Below, one piece after another: positions 1 through 9,851 of a DNA stretch of 64,000 nt. The stretch comes from Hemileia vastatrix. Lineage: Eukaryota > Basidiomycota > Pucciniomycetes > Pucciniales > Zaghouaniaceae. Positions within the stretch are counted from its first letter, which is position 1, and every line of letters starts with the position of its first letter. The stretch is taken from assembly GCA_030280995.1 (NCBI GenBank), contig JASXTE010000002.1, forward strand, positions 31,758,683 to 31,822,682, written 5' to 3'. The notes under the pieces are model-generated. The model did not search any database, was not told where the DNA came from, and saw only the letters and a program-made list of their open reading frames with translations. The translations under genes were made by a program, and so were the position numbers.

Positions 1-167
1 CAGTGAAATGGGACTTGATGGTGAAATAAGCACTTTTGGTTGAGAAAGTGCGGATTTGAGTGAAATAAGTGACTTTTTTCACTTTTGAAATCCACCAGTA
101 TTGGGGCTAGTGTGTTTCGGAAATCTGCACTTATTTAAGTGTGGATTTGCCAGAACTAGCACCCCCT
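1..167. mobile_element. Right terminal segment of a PIF/Harbinger element
   Basis: These bases match 9306-9507 closely, the right end of the complete Harbinger element at 3511-9507. They end in GCCAGAAC..GCACCCCCT followed by AAT at 168-170, the same junction as at 9507/9508. The stretch lacks about 35 bases of subterminal repeat that the other copy has. The rest of the element lies upstream of the window, so its genes and its left duplication cannot be seen. It is inserted into the LTR that starts at 168. Confidence 0.85.
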
Positions 168-1145
168 AATGTAATTAAATTAATTAATTAAAATAATATA
201 TTAAATAAAGCCATACATATCTTATTAAACAATAATATTGGGCGCTTTTTTGACCCTTAATTGTTTCAGTAAAATTATTAAATAAATTAAAACACTTATT
301 TAATAAGATGGTATTCAAATTCTCACTTTAAATTAGAAATATCATTAAATTAATTATTTGTTTCATATATACTAGTTATTGAATTAATTACATATTTAAA
401 AAAATTTATTAAATTTTCTTTATACTGGATTAAATTGATTACATGAATTTTTGCATGAAAATAATTTTATTTGTTTTAATTAAACCCTTTACATCTCACT
501 GAAATACCTGTTTTGGATTATTTTACTCATTTTCCTTATGTTTCAGACTTACTTAGTTACTGATTATTTTGATTAATTGTTTTGGGAACTTATGGTGGGA
601 AAATGGGTTACTTACTCACGGTTTAGTTTATTGTTTCATGTTTTTCTCTCAATATCTATGTTTTAGTTATATTCTTTTATATTCTTGTTTTACCTTATTA
701 CCATTTTGTGATTAATCATTTGTGATGCTTCAGAGGAACCCTTGCCTATAAAAGGCTTTGGATAATCCCCTGTAGCCACATCACTTATTATACACTTAAA
801 ACTTAACCATATTTTTTAAATATAATACATTTATTATTATTATTTATTAGTACTACTATTCTAATCAAAATTTTATATAAATATCTAAGGTTTCTCTAAG
901 TCTGTTAATAATACTAATTGTAAACCGCACATTGATACATAACTTACAAGAATTTAAATGTTATATACTGAAACTCCCGTTGTGTCACTCCTCAAGCTTT
1001 TTGTTGCTGTATTTTCTTTATTTCTCACTCTAACTTTCTTACCTTTTTTTTTAATTTTAAATTTTTTTTATATAATTTCTCTATTTCATTCCATTTATCT
1101 ATTCTTTTCACTTTTTCCCTCTTTCTTCTAGACAACTGGCTTACA
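168..1145 (+). repeat. Truncated LTR of gypsy family A
   Basis: The sequence matches, in reverse complement, the LTRs at 27597-30375 and 48877-50166, and in the same orientation the LTRs of the element at 17600-26738. It keeps the TATA-type core (CCTATAAAAGGCTTTGG near 747) and the family's end (TTCTTCTAGACAACTGG..TTACA) but lacks the left part, where the Harbinger end is inserted. No internal retroelement sequence follows, so it is a solo LTR or a remnant. Confidence 0.8.
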
Positions 1146-1233
1146 AATATACTGTAAGTAGTATTTCGTGATGCTTTTTTCATTATACTAATTTTCTTTT
1201 TTAATATAGGCTAATAGCTACTTACAACATAAT

Positions 1234-2552
1234 TTACTCTGCACATCCATCCATTCCTCTAGAATTCCAGTTGTGAATCTTCAAATCTTCACTTAATTGG
1301 AAATGTATTGTGGAGTTATGAAAATCTTGACTTCTCTGCATATATTCAGTAATGCTGTTGAACAATGTGGGATCATGATGTGTTTGCACTATTTGACTTG
1401 ATATGTTCTCAGAATTTGATAGGTAAGGATCAGTACTTGATTTCAACTGAATGATCATGTTGTGTAATATTACACAACACTTCATTACCTCTTTCACAGT
1501 TTTTATTCTCCATAGTTGACATGGTTGTTGAGTGATACCCCACCGGATCCGTAATACTCCAAATGCACGCTCAATGTCTTTTTGTGAAGCTTCTTGTACT
1601 TTGGCGTAGTATTGAATTGCTTCATCTTGTGGGTGTGGTATAGTTTTGACAAGTGTTGACCAAGATGGATAAATTCTGTCTGAAAGGTAATTAGCATTTT
1701 TGTATCTGTGATTTTTTATTTTGTATCGCACTTCATCTTGAGTACCAGCCAATAGTTTGTCAAAGATGTTGCTGCATTGGAGAACATTGATGTCATTTAG
1801 AGCACCTGGAGATACAAAAAAAAATGCCAAAAGCATAGGCTCTTGCTGGCCACAGCTTCCAATACAATTGTTGGTGTACCCTCTTTCCCTTGAAATTGGC
1901 TAGCCCAAGCTGCAGGACAATTTTTCAACTCACAGTGCAATCCATCAATTGATCCAAGACAGCCAGGAAATCTACACTCTTCATACTCCTTCAAAATAAC
2001 TTTTTTTTCTGCTGAATTTGGTTCTTGTAAGTATTAATCTTCATATATACTGATTATATCTTTTATGAAATGCTTGAGTGCTCTGAGGGCAGTTGTTTCA
2101 CCAATATGTACATACTCATCAGTGCTATCAGTGGAGATCCCAAAAGCAAGTTGTTGTAAGGCAGATGTCATTTTTTGCTGTGGTGATAAGCCTAATTGAC
2201 CACAACAGTCCTAAAAAAATATTATGTTAATAAATTTGCAATTAGTGTTACTGATAAAAACCTATCTTACCTTTTTCAATAACCAAAAAGAGTTATGTCT
2301 TTGTAAGTCTTCACAAATCTTGTTAAACAAATCCCTGGTTATACCAAAATGATGCTTAAACATGATGTTGTTGTATGTACAGATGGGGTAAAAGTAGTCA
2401 TTCATTAGTCTTTGATGGCCTTCTAGTCGATTTCGATTGAGTATTTCTTTTTTTTGTCTTGATCTATTTTTGTTTTTATTGTCAAAGAGATATGAAATGA
2501 TATAGTCTTCTTCTTCCATTTCAAGTAATTCATCAACTATGTTAAAAGCCAT
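1234..2552 (-). pseudogene. ALP1/HARBI1-like transposase (PIF/Harbinger), broken
   Basis: Read on the minus strand from ATG at 2552, the first exon (about 94 codons) is followed by a good 60-base intron (2211-2270, GTAAGA..TTTAG). The next exon carries residues typical of the plant-transposase/DDE-4 family: DEYVHIGETTA, then GCLGSIDGLHCE with the first catalytic Asp, then KNCPAAW, SPGALNDINVL with a further Asp, and DIERAFGVLRIRW with the catalytic Glu. The reading is broken by an in-frame TAA at 2034-2036 and by a frame change at the nine-A run 1816-1824, so no functional nuclease is expected. This is a different lineage from the transposase at 7940-9199. Its own ends were not found. In cut-and-paste Harbinger elements the protein cuts at terminal inverted repeats. 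Confidence 0.85.
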
Positions 2553-3510
2553 GAGAAGGAAAAAAATAATTGACTTTTAATGAATAGGAGCCAAAATACA
2601 ATGGTTGAATATTAACTAAATGGAGTGAATAGTAAAAGATACTGCATTGGGTGGTTGAATATGGCAATTTATTATGAAATGACCCAAATAACATGCAATT
2701 ATATACTTATTTTTTACCGACACGATGGTAGATGCCCTAAGAAGGGGAATATTTAACTGTTTCTCTTTCTTTGAAACACTTTTAAAGAACTGAAGCAGTG
2801 GCATTTGTGAAGTTAAATATACAAGCGAATATCAAATTGGGGATTTCTTCATTGACTCTACAAATCATTTCTGTTATATCATGGGGTGTAACAAATGTGT
2901 CACAGTCAAGTAATAAAAATCCTTTAAAGCTTTTATGATACTTAGGTACCAATTTTTTTTTGTTACGGAACTGTCACACAATTTTTACACTCCACAGCAT
3001 AACAAACATGTTTGGTAGTGTGATTAAACCAACAACTTACCACCTTTTTCGAGCCAATAGTTCTGAATCTTCTGACATCATTTTGGACATGTTCTCAAGG
3101 AGATTACCTAAAAATAAGTGACAAGTTAGGAAGGAAAAAAAAAATACTATATAAGAATAAAAATCAAATTTCTATGAGAACATGGTGGTGGGAAGAAGTA
3201 GCTGAGAGACTACGAACAATATGATAATTCACAAAATCAAATCTGTATGGAGACTTTATGTAGGCCACTTTACTAAAGTTTCACTAAATCGAATGTGGGC
3301 TGATAACTTTTTTGACAGAAAAGGTTGATAGGTAAGCTTTTACTAAGTCTTGTCACAGATTGGATGCTCATTTCTCCTTGGTTGAGGGCTAGAACTGGGG
3401 AAGGGACTATCTCCTTGATATCTATTCTTTTTATTTTTTTATTTTTTCATCCTGTGCAATACTCAAATCATGAATAAAACTTAAACAAGTCTACAAAAAA
3501 CTTCTGGAAT
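2553..3510. other. Noncoding interval
   Basis: A+T-rich sequence upstream of the broken ALP1-like gene. It probably includes the outer part of that element, but I could not define a terminal repeat. I see no coding region or RNA gene. Confidence 0.5.
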
Positions 3511-3650
3511 AGGGGGTGTCAGTTCTGGCAAATCCGCACTTAAATTAAGTGCGGATTTCAAACCAAATCAGCACTTAAATTTTGCAAAAAAGTCACTTAT
3601 TTCAAAAAAGGGTGTCAGTTATGACCTCAAATCAGCACTTTTTCCCGTTT
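3511..3650. repeat. Left terminal inverted repeat region
   Basis: This begins with the 20-mer AGGGGGTGTCAGTTCTGGCA. It contains the self-complementary block CCGCACTTAAATTAAGTGCGG and a second GGGTGTCAGTTATGACC copy near 3609, a degenerate repeat of the terminus. The counterpart is 9306-9507. Confidence 0.85.
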
Positions 3651-3879
3651 TTTTTCACAACCACATTTTGGCCACAAAACATCCCTTCCTTTCTTACCCC
3701 ATCCCTGTCACATGTGACACACTGACCTTCCTCGCTACCTACCCATCAATCCTCGGCACACACCCCTTCCTAACATTTTCATCATTTTATTACAACATTT
3801 TGACCGGGCATGTTTACATTCTTTTTTACATATTTCTTCTACCTCTTAATCTTTTTTCTTGTTATGTGCCAGTTTCATA

Positions 3880-5194
3880 ATGCCTCCCAGACATTCCAAA
3901 TCTCAAAAGGTAACTCAAAAATCTGCTTCGTCACAAAAGTCTCCTCGTAAAGCAAGCCCTACACCTGAAAAATCAAAGGCAGGTTCAGGTCAGCTTAAAA
4001 AGGATGATTATCTCATCATAATCAACTTCCTTAAAATAAAATCAAATTTTGAAGCATGTTTTGGATGTGAAAAGTCCACTCGTATTGGACATCCACCTTC
4101 TTCAAAGGTTAATGGCTACTTGTTGATGGCCAATGAAATAAGGAAGAAAACAAGGGGGAGAATCGATATCAATCCTAAACAAATGAAGGAGAGATTTAAG
4201 AGTTACCATTCAAAATATAAAAAGACTCATCATGCTGTAAATGAAACTGGCTTTGGTATTGACGATGATGATTTGGAGATTGGAATTACTACTGTTTCCG
4301 AAAATCTCAATGTCATGTGTCCTTTCTATGAGGAAATGGATAATCTTTTTGGCACCCGAGTTGATGTAAACCCTTGGTTTCTACACGATACTACTAAGCA
4401 TATACCCTCTGGATCCAAACCTTCCTATAATCCTCCCAACACACCTTTACTTGAAGAAGATCAATCCCCTCCACCTTCTAACCATAGTTCAGCTGAAGAT
4501 GATCCCAACTATCAAGCAGAACAATTATATCGCAGAAGATCTGAATCCTCAGAGGCCCAAAATTTAAATGTATGTTTACTTTTTGTTTTTTCTTCAATTC
4601 TTCTCTGAATTTCTCTTTCTTTCTAGTCTCCTCCTACTCAAACTCAATCTCCATTAAATAATCTCAATTCTGGAAATGTGAATACCTCTTTAGAAGCTGC
4701 TTTAGAAGAACTTCCTGAAGCCTCTTGTTCAAACTCCAAACTAAAGCGTCGAGCCTCAACTTCAATGAACTTGAACCATCTATTAAAACGTGGTAATACT
4801 TCAACAAGCTCATTTGGCTCCCTTGAGGATTATTTTGAAAAAAAAGATATAAGTAAGTTTTGTTTACTATATATCTTAATCATTAACTCATTTATTTATT
4901 TATTTCAATTTAATTTTCTCAGCGAAATCAACTATTGCAAATAATGCCCTTGACTTTGAGAAGATGAAGTTTGATCATATGCTAAGGAAAGATCAGCAAG
5001 CCTTAGATTTGGAAGAAAAAAAATTTGAGGTAGAGCAGATGGAAAGAGTAAATGACCGTCAATTTCAAAGAGAAATGGCTACTTGTGAATTGGAAAAACA
5101 AGAGAGTTTTAAAAAAAAAGATTTCATTATGGAATGTGTTAAAAATGGCCAATCTTATGAGGACATTAAAAAATTACTTGACCTTTTCAATTGA
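3880..5194 (+). CDS. Myb/SANT-like DNA-binding partner protein of Harbinger transposon
   Basis: Three exons give an intact 395-residue protein: 3880-4569, 4627-4852 and 4923-5194. The introns have donors GTATGT and GTAAGT and acceptors TTTCTAG and TTCTCAG, and the phases fit. Residues about 40-165 form the trihelix/Myb-like part (KKDDYLIIINFL, then KVNGYLLMANEIRKK, MKERFKSYHSKYKKTH and NVMCPFYEEMDNLFG). A Ser/Pro/Asp-rich linker follows, and exon 3 is a Lys/Glu/Gln-rich coiled coil (residues about 306-395). In PIF/Harbinger systems a Myb-like second protein brings the nuclease to the nucleus and the ends; that role here is inferred from family and from its place inside the element. I start at ATG 3880 (MPPRHSK) because a homologous MPRCN start occurs in the related element at 60825. 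Confidence 0.82.
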
Positions 5195-5360
5195 TAAATT
5201 GTTTTTCTAGTTAATTTAATTTTGGTAATATTTTCTTATATGCTGACTTATAAAAGGAAAAGAATATAGTACGTTATTTTTGACAAAAATTTGAATGTAT
5301 AATAAAAATTTTCTATCTTTACTTTCTAGTCAATAAGTTTGCTTATCTAAATTTTTCTAA

Positions 5361-5641
5361 GTCATCAATTTCACATGTCAGATTTAAAAAATTGGCAATG
5401 CCCTCCCCTGCATTTTATTGAAACAAGGGGTGGGTACCACCAAATTTTTCTAAGTCATCAATTTCACATGTCAGATTTAAAAAATTGGCAATACCCTCCC
5501 CTGCATTTTATTGAAACAAGGGGTGGGTACCACCAAATTTTTCTAAGTCATCAATTTCACATGTCAGATTTAAAAAATTGGCAATACCCTCCCCTGCATT
5601 TTATTGAAGTAAAGGGTGAAAGTCATCAAAATTTAATATAA
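5361..5641 (+). repeat. 93-bp tandem repeat, three units
   Basis: The marker GTCATCAATTTCACATGTCA recurs at 5361, 5454 and 5547, giving a unit of exactly 93 bases. Each unit holds AATTGGCAATRCCCTCCCCTG and CATTTTATTGAAACAAGGGG. Because 93 is a multiple of three, one frame stays open and reads as a repeated 31-residue peptide, but no start context or family supports a protein. A related array lies at 63180-63645, in the same place relative to the other Myb-like gene. Confidence 0.9.
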
Positions 5642-6545
5642 TTACATAAATTAATTAATATATAAATAAGATATGTCAAGTATACTACTTTTAAAGTAAT
5701 GACAATTCCTTAAGCCAAAATGCAGATCAAGTCTAGAAACTAGGTTTGGGACTTTCCACAGGTATAGGCTAGAGGAACCCCATGAAACAAATTAATGTTA
5801 TCATGATTACCATTTATACAACACAAGGTCGTGGGCCCATTACTTTAATTTCATAAATTGAAATATCATATTTATTTATTAAAAATTTATTGAAGAATAT
5901 TAAATATTTGGTGATTTTTTTGTATATATTACTTGATTGAGTTACTAAGAGGGGCAATAATGCTCTAACAACATGCTCGCTGCATTAGAACTCAATCATG
6001 TAATAATACAAAAAATTTTAAAGAATTTTCTTTGATGGAAAAACAATAATTTTACATACCTTTATTTACGCAATGATATAATTTTGAATCAATAAATATT
6101 ATTAAATAGATATGAGTGAAACAGAACCTGAAGAAAAAAATCCAATTCAATATCAGAACCACTCATACTACGTTTAACAATGTAAAATCAATTCATTCAT
6201 TCACTAAAATTATTTGTAATATTTACGTACTTCTTTTATAATTTCTTTTATTTCGATACTGTTCATTTTTTGACAATGTTTTAGATGATGATTGAAAAGA
6301 AGCTGAATTTAAAGATGATGAGAGTGAGGTAAGTGGGGAATCTGAAGTTAAAGTCATGTGTTTTTCTACTTAAAAATTTGTTACTTTTCAAACACCCAAA
6401 ATTATACATTAAAAAAAACTCACTTAATTTAAATTAAAAAATAAAAATTCCTCAAAAGACTAATGAGAATTTTTTTTATTTCACTTGAACTTAATGAATA
6501 TTTTTCTCTAAAATTAAAAAAAAAATCAATAAACTGTTAAATTTT
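5642..6545. other. Noncoding interval of Harbinger element with a conserved block
   Basis: 5690-5840 is closely similar to 63695-63845 downstream of the other Harbinger Myb-like gene (shared words include CCAAAATGCAGATCAA, GGGACTTTCCACAGGTATAG and CATGATTACCATTTATACAA). The rest is A+T-rich, and I see no gene. Confidence 0.65.
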
Positions 6546-6892
6546 TTATAACACTTCCCCATTCCCCTAAATTCCCCTCTCCAAAGCCCTCTCCCACCTC
6601 CCAAAAAACCTTGGAAAACCCCCCCTCCACCCCCCACCAAATCCCCCAAATCCCCCCTCCAAATCCCCCAAATCCCCCCTTCAAAACCACCTCCAAATCC
6701 CCTCCAAACCCCCCTCCAAATCCCCCTCCAAACCCCCCTTCAAATCGCCCTCCAAACCCCCTGCAACCCCCCCAAACACCCCCTTCAATCCACCTCCTTT
6801 CACCCCCTCCAAACCCCCTCTAACCCCCCTCCAAATCCCCCTTGAAACCCCCCCAATACGTCCCTCTAAACCCCCCTAACCTCTCCTCCAAC
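6546..6892. repeat. C-rich minisatellite, left arm
   Basis: Dense irregular repeats of about 12 bases around CCCCCTCCAAAT, with almost no G on the plus strand. The opposite strand has many runs of four to six G, so quadruplex formation is possible. It is the mirror of the G-rich arm at 7168-7510. Proline-rich open frames here are by-products of the repeat. Confidence 0.9.
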
Positions 6893-7167
6893 TTACTTAA
6901 CGATTCGTTAGCGAATCGTTAAGTTAATGAACAATAGCTGCTAATCGTTCATTAACTTAATGATTCGCTAATGAATCGTTAAGTTAACGAACGATTCACT
7001 GCAATTGTTTGTTAACTTAACGATTCATTAGCGAATTGTCAAGTTAATCAATGATTAGCTGCAATCGTTCATTAACTTAATGATTCGCTAATGAATCGTT
7101 AAGTTAATGAACGATTGCACCCAATCGTTCAATAACTTAACGATTCGTTAACAAATCGTTAAGTGAA
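6893..7167. repeat. Array of nested palindromes
   Basis: About four to five units of roughly 60 bases built from CGATTCGTTAGCGAATCG, TTAAGTTAA(T/C)GAACGATT and variants. Each unit contains at least one near-perfect palindrome (for example GATTCGCTAATGAATC, one mismatch). It forms the centre between the C-rich and G-rich arms. Confidence 0.85.
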
Positions 7168-7510
7168 GGTTAAGGGGGGGTAGGAGGGATATGAGGGAGG
7201 ATTTGGGGGAGTTTTGAGGGGGATTGGAGGGGGGGTTAGAGGCGGGTTTGGTGGGGATTTGGAGGGAGGATTTGGGGGATTTGGTGGGGGGTGGAGTGGA
7301 ATGAGGGGAAGATATGAGGAGACCAAGAAGGGGGAGAAAGGGAGAGATGAGACCAAAGAGGGAGAAAAGGGAGGTTAGAGTGAGCCAAGGAGGGGGGAAT
7401 GAGGCAGCCAAAGGGGGGAAAAGGGGGATGTATCCATTCCAAGGAGAGGGTAAAGGTGGGAAAAAGACCAGGCCAAGGGGGGATAAAGAGAGAAAAGAGG
7501 GAGAGAAAGA
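7168..7510. repeat. G-rich minisatellite, right arm
   Basis: Repeats around ATTTGGGGGAG and GGAGGGGGGG, with almost no C on the plus strand from 7168 to 7300, grading into a GAGA/GGGGG purine tract. It is complementary in character to the left arm and could pair with it to form a very long stem. Confidence 0.88.
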
Positions 7511-7939
7511 GAGAGAAAAAAAAAAGGTTAATTTTACCTATAAATTTAAAAACAACCACTTACAAAAATAAAAAACAAAAAAAAAAAAACCAAAAAACCA
7601 AAAAAAAAAAAAAAATTAGCAAAAAATTAAGTAAAAAGAATAAAATGACTTACCTGGAGAGATGAGTTGAGAAAAAAGAAATATAAGTGAAATTGATTGA
7701 GTGATGTAGGAAGAGAGGAGAAAACGGATATGAGTGAAGAAAAAAAAGAGAGTGACTGAAAAAATATGCGTTTGCTGAAAATATGCGATTTCAAGTTGAG
7801 TTGATGAAAGAAAACACAGAGAGAAAAAAAAATAAGACTTTAACAGCAAATTCAAAAACCAAAAAAATATGCTAAAAAATTTACCATTCTCAGTGAATAA
7901 TACATGCAAATTGATAATTTGAAGAGAAAGAGAAAAAAA
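7511..7939. other. Purine-rich noncoding tail
   Basis: A/G-rich tract with A-runs (7570-7615). It is the 3' untranslated side of the minus-strand transposase gene. No gene seen. Confidence 0.6.
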
Positions 7940-9199
7940 TTAAAATTGCGTTGAAAAATGTTGGAGTGTTATTGGAAGGATTTTCGCCCTTATACTAGTT
8001 GATTGAGAAATAGAAGTGTTGGATATAGTCGGAGGTGAATCAACTTGTTCATCTTCATACAGCTCTAACCATTGATCTTTGAGGTCAGCAAGTAGGTTAT
8101 GAAGTATAGTGCAACACAGAATCCAGTTGATCACCGCCTCCATTTCAGATTTATTTCTAAGAGGACTTCTTAATTCCCTTAAACTAGAAAAACGGCCTTT
8201 CAAGATTCCAATAGAATGTTCAATACGGACTCTTGACTTTGCCAAATGATTGTTGAATTTGGCATTTTGACTGTCTTCTGAAGCTGCTCCCCGAAAAGCA
8301 GGAAGTACATACTTTCCATTCACATAAGCAGAATCTGCAAGAAGATACTGATTTTCATCAAAGAATTTTTCAGGTTCATTTGAAATATGCATTCTTTGGA
8401 AGACGTAGGAGTCATGACATGAGCCAGGATAGCCAGCGAAGAATGATATAAATTTTTTGTTTACGTCACATATAAGCTGAACGTTAATTGAATATCTATA
8501 AAGAAGATATATTTGTTTGTGTTAGTTTCAAGGAGGATGAAAGGAGTTAAAAATAATCTACCTCTTTTTACGGTCAAAGTAATTGTTTCCACCTTGAGCA
8601 GGTTTCTGGCTCAAAGGAATAGTAGTACCATCAACAAAACCAATACATCCTGGAAAGCCCTCTGCTTGCATAACCTGAGATGATTCAAGTCGCTCTTCTT
8701 TTGTTGGCCAGGTGAGAAGTTGAGATTCCAAGGAGTTGATGGCAGTGATACATCGTTTGGTATAAGTGTTAACTGAACCATACCCTAAATCAAAGACATT
8801 TTCTAAACGTTTCAAAGCGGCTCCATTACCATTTGAACCCAAACGACATAGTGTGATGGCCAATTGAATTGAAGGATGTCGTTGTTCTTTTTGAGAATTA
8901 TTGTGAAATATGGGATGATCCTGAATAAGCTTAAGCAATTTAAGGAAACATTCCTGAGAAGTCCTGAACAGCTGTCTAAAACTGGGTGTAGATAGGTTAA
9001 GAAGTGTTTGGATGGTGTACTTGGGGGTATGAAGTACTTGAGGCTTTCTGGGAAGAAGGTAACGTTTCCTGGCCATTTTTGATAAAACGACAAAATCTTC
9101 TTCTAGATCAGAATCGGAATCAGAGTCCAAGAGCAGTTCAAGCGCCATGAAAGTCATTGCTTTATGTAATTTATCACGATTTGAAAGTGAGGAAGGCAT
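7940..9199 (-). CDS. PIF/Harbinger DDE nuclease (transposase), intact
   Basis: Two exons on the minus strand (9199-8562 and 8495-7940) with a 66-base intron 8496-8561 (GTAGAT..TTATAG) give 397 residues with no stop or frame break. An acidic N-terminus (DSDSDSDLEED, residues 25-35) precedes a helix-turn-helix-like stretch (residues about 110-155). The catalytic triad is visible as Asp190 in GFVDGTTIP, Asp241 in GSCHDSYVF and Glu305 in RVRIEHSIG. The last part, LCCTILHNLL, is typical of DDE-4 nucleases (HARBI1-like). It would cut at the terminal repeats with help of the Myb-like protein encoded convergently at 3880-5194. The start at 9199 gives the longest frame and lies about 110 bases from the terminal repeat. 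The intact state suggests recent activity. Confidence 0.88.
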
Positions 9200-9305
9200 G
9201 ACTCTTATATGATATGATATGAAGATGTAAGTGATGTATGATGTTTTGAGTTATGAAGTGTTATGCTGTGGAGTGCTGCGTATGAATGGGATGATGCTGA
9301 CAAAT

Positions 9306-9507
9306 CAGTGAAATGGGACTTGATGGTGAAATCAGCACTTTTGGTTGAGAAAGTGCGGATTTGAGTGAAATAAGTGACTTATTTCATTTTGAAATCCACC
9401 AGTATTGGGGCTAGTGTGTTTTGGAAATCTGCACTTATTTAAGTGCGGATTTGGTCAAATTTAAGTGCGGATTTGTAAGTGCGTATTTGCCAGAACTGAC
9501 ACCCCCT
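9306..9507. repeat. Right terminal inverted repeat region
   Basis: It repeats AAGTGCGGATTT three to four times, ends GCCAGAACTGACACCCCCT and is followed by the AAT duplication (9508-9510). Nearly the same sequence is at 1-167. Confidence 0.85.
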
Positions 9508-9539
9508 AATATATATAATTGAAGAATTACCGGATACTT

Positions 9540-9848
9540 CACCAGAAAAAAAAACCTGGCACCTGCTACACTACAGCACATGTTTGTTTCGCCAAGGGGC
9601 GCAACAATTACGCAACAGCTGTGCAACAGTTACGAAACAATTGTTTTTTGCACTTAAGACTCACTTAAGACCTTTAAGTGCCAAAAATAATTGTTACTTA
9701 ACTGTTGCGTAATTGTTGCGCCATTGTTGCGCCCCAGGACGAAACGAACATTTATTGTAGTGCTAGCAGGTTCCTATCACTGACTGAACTATGGTAGTTT
9801 AATTGGGGGGAGACACCTGCTAGCATGTGCCAGCCTTTTTTTCTGGTG
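9540..9848. mobile_element. Small inverted-repeat element (MITE) split by another MITE
   Basis: The ends CACCAGAAAAA..CCTGGCACCTGCTA and TAGCATGTGCCAG..TTTTTTTCTGGTG are inverted repeats of about 29 bases. CTT flanks both sides (9537-9539 and 9849-9851). The native element is only about 112 bp; the rest is the 194-bp MITE inserted in it with a CTA duplication. It is noncoding. Confidence 0.78.
9569..9762. mobile_element. 194-bp foldback MITE, copy 1
   Basis: CACTACAGCACATGTTTGTTTCG at the left is mirrored by a CGAAACGAAC..TTTATTGTAGTG right end. Nearly the whole length is self-complementary (GGGGCGCAACAATTACGCAACA against TGTTGCGTAATTGTTGCGCC), with a turn near CTTAAGAC. CTA occurs on both sides (9566-9568 and 9763-9765). 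The second copy is at 16975-17168 with identical length. No coding capacity; the 3-bp duplication suggests Harbinger-type mobilisation. Confidence 0.88.
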
Positions 9849-9851
9849 CTT

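Larger units (their letters stand above)
3511..9507. mobile_element. Complete autonomous PIF/Harbinger transposon, 5,997 bp
   Basis: The left end AGGGGGTGTCAGTTCTGGCA (3511) is matched in inverted orientation by the right end at 9507. AAT directly flanks both ends (3508-3510 and 9508-9510), which is the 3-bp duplication size of the superfamily. Both ends carry several copies of AAGTGCGGATTT and its complement, likely transposase or Myb-protein binding sites. Two convergent genes are intact after intron removal: a Myb-like protein (3880-5194, plus) and a DDE nuclease (7940-9199, minus). Between them lie a 93-bp tandem array and a large C-rich/palindromic/G-rich arrangement. A second copy's end is at 1-167, so the family has been mobile here. 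Confidence 0.93.

Noticed and set aside
5375..5641. Open frame with a repeated 31-residue peptide
   Set aside because: It follows from a 93-bp repeat whose length is a multiple of three. Kept as a repeat, with the conserved end mentioned as a finding.
6611..7559. Proline-rich open frames on both strands
   Set aside because: They are translations of the C-rich and G-rich minisatellites, open in several frames at once, with no domain or start context.
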